A stretch of DNA of 64,000 bases from Desulfuromonas sp. TF (GTDB lineage Bacteria > Desulfobacterota > Desulfuromonadia > Desulfuromonadales > ATBO01): NCBI RefSeq assembly GCF_000472285.1, contig NZ_KI421413.1, positions 483,433-547,432 on the forward strand, in the 5' to 3' direction. The notes beneath the pieces were generated by a model. It had not been told where the DNA came from. It saw nothing but the letters and a program-made list of their open reading frames with translations, and made no database searches. Shown one piece after another: positions 55,889-64,000 of the stretch (within the stretch, counting starts at the first letter, position 1; each line of letters begins with the position of its first letter). The translations under genes were made by a program, and so were the position numbers.

Positions 55889-57757
55889 TCAATCTCCGGC
55901 ATCGCCCGGTTCTCCGACCGGGGTTTGAGTTCCGAGACCGAAATAGGTCTCGAGAATGTTCCGTGCGATGGGAGCCGCGGCACTGCCGCCGTGCTCCCCG
56001 TGCTCCACCACTACCGACACGGCGATTTCGGGAGCCGCAGCCGGAGCATATGCGACGAAGAGGGCGTGGTCGCGAAAACGATAAGGCTCCTCTTTTTCAT
56101 CCTTCTCCTTCTCCTTCTCCTCATCGCTCTTGAGACGCACCACCTGGGCCGTACCGGTCTTTCCGGCCACCTTGACGCCGTCCAGCCGGGAAGCCCACCC
56201 GGTGCCGTGCGGCGCATTCACAACGGCCTCCAGCCCCCGGCGCACAGCCGCCAGGTTTCCAGGCCGCAGTTGGACCGTATTGGATATCATCCGCTCCGAG
56301 GGAAGCAGCTCCTTCCCCTGCCAATCTTCGACCCTTTTAATCAGGGTCGGCTGCAGGACCGTGCCGCCGTTGGCGACCGCCGCCGTCATCACCGCCAGTT
56401 GGAGCGGGGTGGTCAGGACGTAACCCTGGCCGATGGCCGCGATGACCGTCTCTCCGTTATACCAGGGAGCGCGGAAGCGCTTTCTTTTCCATTGTTTGGT
56501 AGGGATGAGCCCGTCCTTTTCCCCGTCCAGGGGAAAACCCGTGCGTGCGCCAAGCCCCAGGGCAAAGGCCATTTCGGAGAGGCGATCTATTCCCGTCTCA
56601 AGGCCGGCCTTGTAAAACCAGACGTCGCAGCTCTCCCGAAGGGCTTTCTCCAGGTCCGTCCGGCCATGCCCCCTTTTCTTCCAACAGCGGAATTTGCTGT
56701 CTCCAAGGGTCATGCTTCCTTCGCAGTCATAGCTGGTCGACGGAGTCACGACGCCGGCTTCGAGCGCCGCCAGCGCGGTAACGATCTTGAAGGTCGATCC
56801 GGGCGGGTATTGTCCTTTGATCGCCTTGTCCTGCAACGGGTGACGGGGATCCTGCAGCAGTGCGATCCATTCAGGCCCGGTGATGCCGCGAGCGAACAGC
56901 TCAGGGTTGAAGGCCGGACGGCTCACCAGAGCGAGGATCTCGCCGGTACGCACATCCAGAACGACGGCGCTTCCGGCCTGGTCGCCGAACGCCGTCTCGG
57001 CGGCCAGCTGCAGGTCGTGTCTCAGACTCAGATACACCCGGTTTCCCGGCATCGGTTCGCGAACGATGAGCTGTCTCAGTTCCTTGCCCTTGACATCCAC
57101 CTCCAGGCGGCGCTGCCCTTCGCTGCCGCGCAGGTAGGGTTCCAGAAGGTTTTCCACTCCGCTCTTGCCGACGAAATCCCCCCCCCGGTATCCCTCCCCT
57201 CCCCGAGTCTGCAGCTCCCGTTCGGTGATTTCCCCCAGATAGCCGAAAATGTGGGCAGCGAAATCCGCATAAGGATAAGCCCTGATGGAGCGGACCTCGG
57301 TAAGGACTCCGGGGAGATCGACAGAATTCTCCTGAATGCGCTCCATGGCGTCCCGTCCCACATCTTCCGCCAGCGGCACTGGCCTGTAGGCCGGAAACCC
57401 GACGCCGGATTTCCAGTTCCTGCCCAGCGTTTCCGTATCCGCATCGAGATAATACGCCAGGCGCTCCAGCAGCAGATCCTTATCATCCATATCCTGGCGC
57501 ATGATCGCAACGTCGAAGGAAGGGCGGGTGTCCACCAGCAGCTTTCCGTCACGGTCGAAGATCGGTCCGCGCGCGGCGGAAATGGGAAGATAGCGTATGC
57601 GGTTCTTTTCCGATAGTTCGGAATAACGCTCGGTATTGATGATCTGCAGATACCAGAGCCGGCACAGAAGGAGGAGAAAGATAGCGACAGCAGCCAGGGA
57701 AATCAGCAGAAAGCGGTTTTTGAGGCCGGGAATCGCCCATTCCGAGTCAATACTCAT
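55889..57757 (-). CDS. mrdA: Penicillin-binding protein 2
   Basis: A 622-residue class B PBP, the transpeptidase partner of RodA. One N-terminal transmembrane helix (about 15-35) is followed by a pedestal domain and the transpeptidase with the active SxxK at Ser321 (PPGSTFKIV) and KTGTAQV near 530. A Glu/Lys-rich loop (about 540-550) is inserted after KTGTAQ. Its start overlaps the mreD stop by 11 bases. The length is normal. Confidence 0.96.
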   Translation of the reverse strand: MSIDSEWAIPGLKNRFLLISLAAVAIFLLLLCRLWYLQIINTERYSELSEKNRIRYLPISAARGPIFDRDGKLLVDTRPSFDVAIMRQDMDDKDLLLERLAYYLDADTETLGRNWKSGVGFPAYRPVPLAEDVGRDAMERIQENSVDLPGVLTEVRSIRAYPYADFAAHIFGYLGEITERELQTRGGEGYRGGDFVGKSGVENLLEPYLRGSEGQRRLEVDVKGKELRQLIVREPMPGNRVYLSLRHDLQLAAETAFGDQAGSAVVLDVRTGEILALVSRPAFNPELFARGITGPEWIALLQDPRHPLQDKAIKGQYPPGSTFKIVTALAALEAGVVTPSTSYDCEGSMTLGDSKFRCWKKRGHGRTDLEKALRESCDVWFYKAGLETGIDRLSEMAFALGLGARTGFPLDGEKDGLIPTKQWKRKRFRAPWYNGETVIAAIGQGYVLTTPLQLAVMTAAVANGGTVLQPTLIKRVEDWQGKELLPSERMISNTVQLRPGNLAAVRRGLEAVVNAPHGTGWASRLDGVKVAGKTGTAQVVRLKSDEEKEKEKDEKEEPYRFRDHALFVAYAPAAAPEIAVSVVVEHGEHGGSAAAPIARNILETYFGLGTQTPVGEPGDAGD

Positions 57758-58283
57758 AGCGACTGTCCAGACGCTGCAGTCCCGGGATCCGGGTGCGCGG
57801 GAAAAAACGTTTTTGCAGCCGGGTGATACCCATGATCAGGAGATAGGCCGTCGTCAGGTTAAGCAGAACCTGTGAAAGCAGGTGGCCGAGAATGATCGAC
57901 CAGAGGGGTCCGGCATCGGCGAAAAAACCGAGGGGGAAGATCAGTATCCCCCCGTGAAAGAGGGTACCGCAGAAAACCATGAACAGCAGCAGCACGGAAC
58001 TCTCGGTGTTGAGCTGGCTGGCGACGCCCCGCACCGCCAGAAAGGTGACCAGAAAGGCCGTTCCATAGAGCCCCGGAGAGCTGCCGGCGAAGACGTCGAA
58101 AAAACAGCCGAGGAGATAGCTGAGTCCGGCACCCTGAAGATATCTCTCGTGCAGACCCAGGTAGACGATGAGGATCAGGAGTAGATCCGGTTTGGTTTCA
58201 AAGGGGAGAATCCGGGGAAGCAGAGCGGACTGGAGGAGGAGGAAACCGAGACCTGCGAGGAAATAGGCAAAAACCCGGGTCAT
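57747..58283 (-). CDS. mreD: Rod shape-determining protein MreD
   Basis: A 178-residue membrane protein with about five transmembrane helices, starting MTRVFAYFLAGLGFLLLQSALLP and including ETKPDLLLILIVYLGL, typical of MreD. It overlaps mreC (four bases) and mrdA (11 bases), keeping the standard mreBCD-mrdA-rodA order. Confidence 0.9.
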   Translation of the reverse strand: MTRVFAYFLAGLGFLLLQSALLPRILPFETKPDLLLILIVYLGLHERYLQGAGLSYLLGCFFDVFAGSSPGLYGTAFLVTFLAVRGVASQLNTESSVLLLFMVFCGTLFHGGILIFPLGFFADAGPLWSIILGHLLSQVLLNLTTAYLLIMGITRLQKRFFPRTRIPGLQRLDSRYEY

Positions 58284-59098
58284 GGATTCTCCTTCAGCAG
58301 AACCAGAACCTCTTCGAGTCGGGCGAAATCGACGACGGGGGCGACCGTCACCGTCTGAAACAGGCCGTACTGTTCGCGGGCCGCGCGGGTCACCTCCCCG
58401 ATCACCAGGCCCTTGGGGAAGACCCCACCGGTTCCCGAAGTGACGATCCGGTCGCCGACTTCGATGTCCTTCTGCCGCAAGGCGAAGTCGAGAGTCAGAA
58501 TGTCTCCCTGTCCGCGCACCACGCCGCGGGTCCGATTGCGCTGAACCAACGAAGCGACGGCGGAAGAAGCATCGGTGAGCAACAGAACCCGTGATTCGCG
58601 GGGCGCGCTGCGGATGATCCTTCCGACGACACCTTCGGCCGCCACCACCGGCATTCCTTCCCGGACTCCGTCCGTGTTCCCTTTATCGATGACGACCGTC
58701 CTGAACCAGCTCGAAGCGTCTACGGCGATCACCTGGGCCGGAAGGGCCGGGAGATCGACCGAGTCCCTGAACTCGAGGAGACGGCGCAGGCGTTCGTTGG
58801 CCAGGCGAATTTCCTCGACATTGTTGAGTTCGGCCGCAAGCCGACGATTCTCCGACTGCAGGCGGACATTCTCCTGTTCCGTATCCATAAGCCATAGATA
58901 CCGGTTCCACCCTCCGACCAGAGATTCCGAAACCGCATCCACTCCCTTGAATAAAGGAGAGGTGATCTGCAGAACCGTTTTTTCGAAAAGGGTGGTCCTC
59001 CCCCGCTGCCGCAGATTGGCGGAATAAATCAGCAATGCCGTCAGAACAAGGAAGCCCGCTCCCAGAGGTGTGCGGTATTTTCTGAACAACTCCAGCAT
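58280..59098 (-). CDS. mreC: Rod shape-determining protein MreC
   Basis: A 272-residue periplasmic scaffold with one transmembrane helix (about 10-27), a coiled coil (about 75-110, starting TEQENVRLQSENRRLAAEL) and the two beta barrels, with VIAVDASSWFRTVVIDKG and DRIVTSGTGGVFPKGLVIG as family blocks. It links the cytoplasmic MreB filaments to PBP2. It follows mreB with a 96-base gap. Confidence 0.94.
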   Translation of the reverse strand: MLELFRKYRTPLGAGFLVLTALLIYSANLRQRGRTTLFEKTVLQITSPLFKGVDAVSESLVGGWNRYLWLMDTEQENVRLQSENRRLAAELNNVEEIRLANERLRRLLEFRDSVDLPALPAQVIAVDASSWFRTVVIDKGNTDGVREGMPVVAAEGVVGRIIRSAPRESRVLLLTDASSAVASLVQRNRTRGVVRGQGDILTLDFALRQKDIEVGDRIVTSGTGGVFPKGLVIGEVTRAAREQYGLFQTVTVAPVVDFARLEEVLVLLKENP

Positions 59099-59194
59099 GC
59101 AATCATTCTCAACAAGAAAAAGGAGGGCCGCTAGAGGGCCCTCCCTGACCGCGTGGCGCCGCGGCTATAATCCAGCTCCGCAGACGCCCGGCTC

Positions 59195-60355
<1,161 letters not shown>

Positions 60356-60437
60356 TTATTGCAATTGAGCCCCTGATTGTCTAACATGCCTCCCTGTTGC
60401 AAAATGGCGCATAAGCCGAAAAAAGGAGTGCTCATAG

Positions 60438-62378
60438 ATGCTGGATCTGATCCGGAAAAAAAAGAAATCAGTCATTGTCAAGGTCGTGTTCTGGACGATC
60501 ATCGCCGCTTTCGTCGGAACGATCTTTCTGGTCTGGGGCAAGGGAAGCGACCAAGGGGGCCAGGGCGTCTCGGTGGCGGTCACGGTCAACGAGACCAGGA
60601 TAAGCTTCGAGGACTACCAGAGAGCATACAGCAATCTTTATCGTCTTTACCAGAATATTTACCGCGACCAGTTCACGCCGGCCATGGAAAAGCAGCTGCG
60701 GCTGAGGCAGCAGGCTCTCGATTCCCTCATTGACGAAACCTTGCTCCTGCAGGAAGCCGGCGACGAGGGTCTCGAAATATCCAAAAAAGAGCTGGTCGAT
60801 TCGATCGCGCAGATTCCCGCATTTCAGGAAAATGGCGTTTTCAGCAAGGACCGCTACCTGCAGGTTCTGAGTTACCAGCGCCTCACCCCCGAGGATTTCG
60901 AGGCGATGCAGCAGCGTCAGCTTCTGATTGAAAAGATGGGGGAAAATCTTCAGAGCGGCATCGCGGTCACCGACGAAGATATCGAGCAGGAGTACCGCAA
61001 CCAGAATGAAAAGGTGAATCTCTCCTTTGTCAAACTGCCCCCGGCCCTTTTCGAAAGCCGCGTCAAGGTGTCCGAAGAAGAGCTGCAGAACTATTTTGCC
61101 GATCACCGCGAGGAATTCCGCATCCCGGAATCCGTCGCCCTGCGCTACCTGCAGTTCGAACCGGACCGCTATGCGGATCAGGTCACCTTCGATGAGGAGG
61201 AATTGAATAAGTACTACCGGCGGCACCTGGATCAGTTCGAAATCGAAGAGCAGGTGAAGGCCTCTCACATTCTCCTTCGCGTCGATGAGAATGCCGACGA
61301 AGCCGTCCGGGCAAAAAAGAGGGAACTGGCGGAGAAAATCCTCAAGGACGCACGCGCCGGCAAGGATTTCGACAAACTGGCCCGTACCCATTCCGACGAT
61401 GCCGGCAGCGCCTCCCAGGGAGGAGATCTCGGTTACTTTAGCCGGGGCGCCATGGTCGCTCCATTCGAAAAGGCGGCCTTTGCATTGAACCCCGGGGAGA
61501 TCAGCGAAATCGTCGAAACCCCTTTCGGCTACCACATCATAAAAGCCGAGGAGTATATCGAAGCGGGGGTCAAACCTCTTGCCGACGTCCTGGATAAGGT
61601 CAAGGAAAGTCTCAGAGAGGAAAAAGCCCGCCAGCTGGCTTTCGAGAAGGCGATGGATGCCTATAACATCAATCGCAGGACCGGCGATCTCGAATCGGCC
61701 GCCGCCGCCAACAATCTTGGGATTAAGGAAACCGGTTCTTTCAGCCGCGGAGAGCCCATTGACGGCATCGACAATGCCGAGGAAATATCCTCCGTCGTCT
61801 TCAACCTGAAGGAGGGCGAGCTGCACCAACCGGTCAATCTTCCGCAGGGGATCTTCCTCTTCAAGGTGAAGGAACGACGGGAGAGCCGCCTCCCTGAACT
61901 CGACGAGGTGCGCTCCCGGGTCGAGCAGGCCTTCCGCAGCGAGAAGAGCAAGGAACTGGCCGGACAGGCCGCCGAGGAAATCCTGGCCGGACTCAAAGAA
62001 GGCAAAACACTGAAGGCGCTGGCCGGCAAATTCGGCGTCAAGGCCGAGGAAACCGACTTCTTCACCCGCTCTTACGGAGCCTTCGTGCCGCGCCTCGGCA
62101 GTGCCGAGGACCTTGCATCCGCCGCATTCACCCTCACCCAAGAAGAACCCGTGGCGGACGAGGTTTTCACCGTGGACGGTAAATTCGTGGTGGCCAGGCT
62201 CAAAGAAGTCCAGCCCGCCGACATGAACGTCCTCGACCAGACCAAACGGGAGGAGATCAAGGGAACCCTTCTCTCCCGCAAACAGGAAGAAGCGCTCAAC
62301 AGTAAACTTCAGGAACTCAGGGAAGCGTCCAAGATCGTCATCGCTCCCAACCTGCAGACCTCTTTCGAAAGAGAATAA
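60438..62378 (+). CDS. ppiD: PpiD-like peptidyl-prolyl isomerase / periplasmic foldase
   Basis: A 646-residue membrane-anchored chaperone: a short cytoplasmic basic N-terminus, one transmembrane helix (about 13-33), a SurA-N-like domain (about 35-190), then the parvulin rotamase domain (about 265-375; [21 protein letters not shown] and [21 protein letters not shown]), and a second degenerate half. It assists outer-membrane protein folding in the periplasm. AAAAGGAG precedes the ATG. It lies three bases before purC, so the two are co-transcribed. Confidence 0.9.
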   Translation: MLDLIRKKKKSVIVKVVFWTIIAAFVGTIFLVWGKGSDQGGQGVSVAVTVNETRISFEDYQRAYSNLYRLYQNIYRDQFTPAMEKQLRLRQQALDSLIDETLLLQEAGDEGLEISKKELVDSIAQIPAFQENGVFSKDRYLQVLSYQRLTPEDFEAMQQRQLLIEKMGENLQSGIAVTDEDIEQEYRNQNEKVNLSFVKLPPALFESRVKVSEEELQNYFADHREEFRIPESVALRYLQFEPDRYADQVTFDEEELNKYYRRHLDQFEIEEQVKASHILLRVDENADEAVRAKKRELAEKILKDARAGKDFDKLARTHSDDAGSASQGGDLGYFSRGAMVAPFEKAAFALNPGEISEIVETPFGYHIIKAEEYIEAGVKPLADVLDKVKESLREEKARQLAFEKAMDAYNINRRTGDLESAAAANNLGIKETGSFSRGEPIDGIDNAEEISSVVFNLKEGELHQPVNLPQGIFLFKVKERRESRLPELDEVRSRVEQAFRSEKSKELAGQAAEEILAGLKEGKTLKALAGKFGVKAEETDFFTRSYGAFVPRLGSAEDLASAAFTLTQEEPVADEVFTVDGKFVVARLKEVQPADMNVLDQTKREEIKGTLLSRKQEEALNSKLQELREASKIVIAPNLQTSFERE

Positions 62379-62381
62379 GCG

Positions 62382-63272
62382 ATGTCCATGATCGTAAAAG
62401 AGACCGATTTTCCAGACCTTCAACTGGTAAACCGAGGCAAGGTGCGCGACATCTACGACCTCGGCGAGCATCTGCTGATCGTCACTTCCGACCGCATTTC
62501 CGCCTTCGACGTCGTCATGAACGAAGGCATTCCGCACAAGGGCTTTGTCCTTACTCAGATCTCGAAATACTGGTTCGAGCAGATGACGGACATCATTCCG
62601 AACCATATCGTCGCCACCGAGGTGAATGACTTTCCGCAGGCGGCGCTCAAATACCGGGACCACCTCGAAGGGCGCAGCATGCTGGTAAAAAAGGCCGCTC
62701 CGCTGCCCGTCGAATGCATCGTCCGCGGCTACGTCTCCGGCTCGGGATGGAAAGAATACCGCCAGAAAGGCAGCATCTGCGGAATCGACCTGCCGTCCGG
62801 ACTTGTCGAAAGCCAGCAACTGCCGGAGCCGATCTTCACTCCTTCCACCAAGGCTGAACTCGGCGAACACGACGAGAACATCACCTTTGCCCAGGCCGTG
62901 GAACTCTGCGGCGAGGCCTTGGCGGAGGAAGCGCGGCGGGCGACCGTGGACATCTACAAGAAGGCTCGCGGCATTGCCGACGCCAAGGGAATTATCATCG
63001 CCGACACCAAGTTCGAGTTCGGGATGTACGAGGACAAGCTGATCTGGATCGACGAGGCCCTCACCCCGGACTCCTCGCGCTTCTGGCCCAAGGACCAATA
63101 CCGCCCCGGCGGACCGCAGCCCAGCTTCGACAAGCAGTTCCTGCGCGACTACCTCGAGACCCTGGACTGGGGGAAGAAGGCTCCCGCCCCTCCGCTTCCG
63201 GAGGAGATCGTGCGCAAGACCTCGGAGAAATATGTCGAGGCGATGACCCGGTTGACGGGGCTCACGCTGTAA
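62382..63272 (+). CDS. purC: Phosphoribosylaminoimidazole-succinocarboxamide synthase
   Basis: A 296-residue SAICAR synthase, the purine pathway step joining aspartate to CAIR with ATP. It has [55 protein letters not shown] and [20 protein letters not shown], all in order. The longer (about 295 residue) eukaryote/delta-type form fits. The start is ATG TCC ATG; either may be used. A strong terminator follows. Confidence 0.97.
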   Translation: MSMIVKETDFPDLQLVNRGKVRDIYDLGEHLLIVTSDRISAFDVVMNEGIPHKGFVLTQISKYWFEQMTDIIPNHIVATEVNDFPQAALKYRDHLEGRSMLVKKAAPLPVECIVRGYVSGSGWKEYRQKGSICGIDLPSGLVESQQLPEPIFTPSTKAELGEHDENITFAQAVELCGEALAEEARRATVDIYKKARGIADAKGIIIADTKFEFGMYEDKLIWIDEALTPDSSRFWPKDQYRPGGPQPSFDKQFLRDYLETLDWGKKAPAPPLPEEIVRKTSEKYVEAMTRLTGLTL

Positions 63273-63293
63273 GGCTTGAAAGATGACATCATT

Positions 63294-63328
63294 AAAAAGG
63301 CCGGAGAGTTCGTCTCTCCGGCCTTTTT
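63294..63328 (+). terminator. Rho-independent terminator after purC
   Basis: A 15-base-pair perfect stem (AAAAAGGCCGGAGAG with its complement), a five-base loop, and TTTTT at the end of the 3' arm. Confidence 0.93.
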
Positions 63329-63501
63329 CGTTTACATCCCCTCGCCGTCTTTTCCGCCGACGGCTCAGTCACCCCCCTTATGACAGTCTAATTTGCCCTC
63401 CCCTTTCGCACGAAGATCTCCCGGGGGGGAGCCAGCAAGGCACTCTGCCGAAATCCACCTGGCGCTATACTATGGGTACGATGCAGGGAAAGGATAAATC
63501 G

Positions 63502-63951
63502 ATGAAAACATTGATCATGCTTGCACTTGTCAGCCTGTCAAGCCTAAGTGGAGCCTATGCAAGTTCATCAGGCTTCGGCTCGGAGAGTTTTCTCATCGAT
63601 CTGAAAACGACCCTCAGCGATCTCGACCTCGAGGTTTCGAAGCATCAGACAGGCCGAACCGCCATTGTGGCCATACAGAACAACACCCCCCAAACGGGTC
63701 ATTGTCGGGCCAGGTTTCACATCGGGCCTGAGCTTCCGAGATGGAGGGAGGGCAGTGTTGCAGGATCGGAACATCTCATCCTGGCTCACACGGCAAAACG
63801 ACCGGTCATCCGCATGGAGGTTTGCTGGAGTGCTCCCCTTTGCGCTGACCCAGGCGTCCCTTCCGATTCTGGAAAGTTTACTGCCACCCCGACCACTGGA
63901 GAAGTCGGCCCGTTCAAGGTAGGTGTTAAGTGCCATAACATCGTGGACTAA
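63502..63951 (+). CDS. Small exported protein of unknown function, 3' end in a repeat
   Basis: A 149-residue protein with a clear signal peptide (MKTLIMLALVSLSSLSGAYAS). The mature part has four or more Cys and pieces such as RTAIVAIQNNTPQTGHCRARF and VIRMEVCWSAPLC, suggesting a small periplasmic domain. The family is not recognised. The start at 63502 follows AAGGAT; the frame from 63283 runs over the purC terminator and is rejected. The last residues and stop codon lie in a direct repeat (63930-63980), so the native end may be missing. Confidence 0.65.
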   Translation: MKTLIMLALVSLSSLSGAYASSSGFGSESFLIDLKTTLSDLDLEVSKHQTGRTAIVAIQNNTPQTGHCRARFHIGPELPRWREGSVAGSEHLILAHTAKRPVIRMEVCWSAPLCADPGVPSDSGKFTATPTTGEVGPFKVGVKCHNIVD

Positions 63952-63980
63952 AAAATGTGCCACGACATCGTGGACAAAAG
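63930..63980. repeat. Tandem direct repeat, two 24-base copies
   Basis: Copy one (63930-63953) begins GTGCCATAACATCGTGGACT, and copy two (63957-63980) begins GTGCCACGACATCGTGGACA; they differ at four positions. The second contains the palindrome CCACGA-CA-TCGTGG. This could be the edge of an insertion sequence lying beyond the window. Confidence 0.5.
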
Positions 63981-64000
63981 TTCTCTGACAATCGAATAGC

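Noticed and set aside
55856..57616. Plus-strand open frame of 586 codons opposite mrdA
   Set aside because: Antisense of a complete penicillin-binding protein 2 gene.
60468..63098. Minus-strand open frame of 876 codons opposite the foldase and purC genes
   Set aside because: It spans two well-supported genes; Phe/Leu/Asp-rich composition is typical of a reverse shadow.

Overview
The window looks like a chromosome segment of a Desulfuromonadales (Geobacter/Desulfuromonas-type) delta-proteobacterium. This is inferred from gene content and order (recN-nadK, secA-argJ, mreBCD-mrdA-rodA, receiver/PilZ/CheW-like proteins), multiheme c-type cytochromes, sigma-54 regulation and a strictly anaerobic-style p-cresol system; no rRNA or tRNA gene is present to fix the taxonomy.

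Region 1 (about 1-18.7 kb) is an accessory catabolic and respiratory island. On the minus strand lie a partial IclR regulator, a histidine kinase without a sensor domain, the two halves of a cytochrome b, and a GltD-like FeS flavoprotein. Divergently, on the plus strand, come a LivK-type binding protein, a Rieske protein, a tetraheme cytochrome c, a monoheme cytochrome c, an unknown exported protein, and two flavoprotein paralogues of p-cresol methylhydroxylase. The first flavoprotein keeps the tyrosine (Tyr394) expected to hold FAD covalently. The second has lost that segment. This matches the asymmetric alpha-alpha'-beta2 membrane-bound enzyme described for Geobacter metallireducens. Good sigma-54 promoters sit in front of both arms. 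An overlapping trio (family-5 solute-binding protein, histidine kinase, NtrC-type regulator) closes the island and is the obvious candidate controller.

Region 2 (about 19-30 kb) holds a ParDE-like toxin-antitoxin pair, a thioesterase, small zinc-binding proteins, valS, a receiver protein with acidic repeats next to two CheW-like proteins, a dGTPase, a MucR-type regulator and a PilZ protein with a degenerate receiver. Region 3 (29-43 kb) is housekeeping: argJ-deoC-deoB with overlapping ends, secA, an M23 peptidase, a short GNAT acetyltransferase-recN pair followed upstream by nadK, rarA and a Kef-type antiporter.

Region 4 (43-54 kb) is a stress and DNA-repair block: peptidoglycan-binding and PRC-barrel envelope proteins, a lipid kinase, a DUF2383-like helical protein, an App1-like phosphatase, a Rho-N protein, LigD and Ku (non-homologous end joining). 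Three of these genes share a TTGACA-16-TAAA promoter arrangement. Palindromic repeats and a short-chain dehydrogenase relic are found in or beside this block. Region 5 (53.5-64 kb) holds an AMMECR1-associated radical SAM enzyme, the cell-shape operon mreB-mreC-mreD-mrdA-rodA, a PpiD-like foldase, purC, and a small exported protein whose 3' end runs into a direct repeat.

No CRISPR array, rRNA, tRNA or complete insertion sequence was seen.
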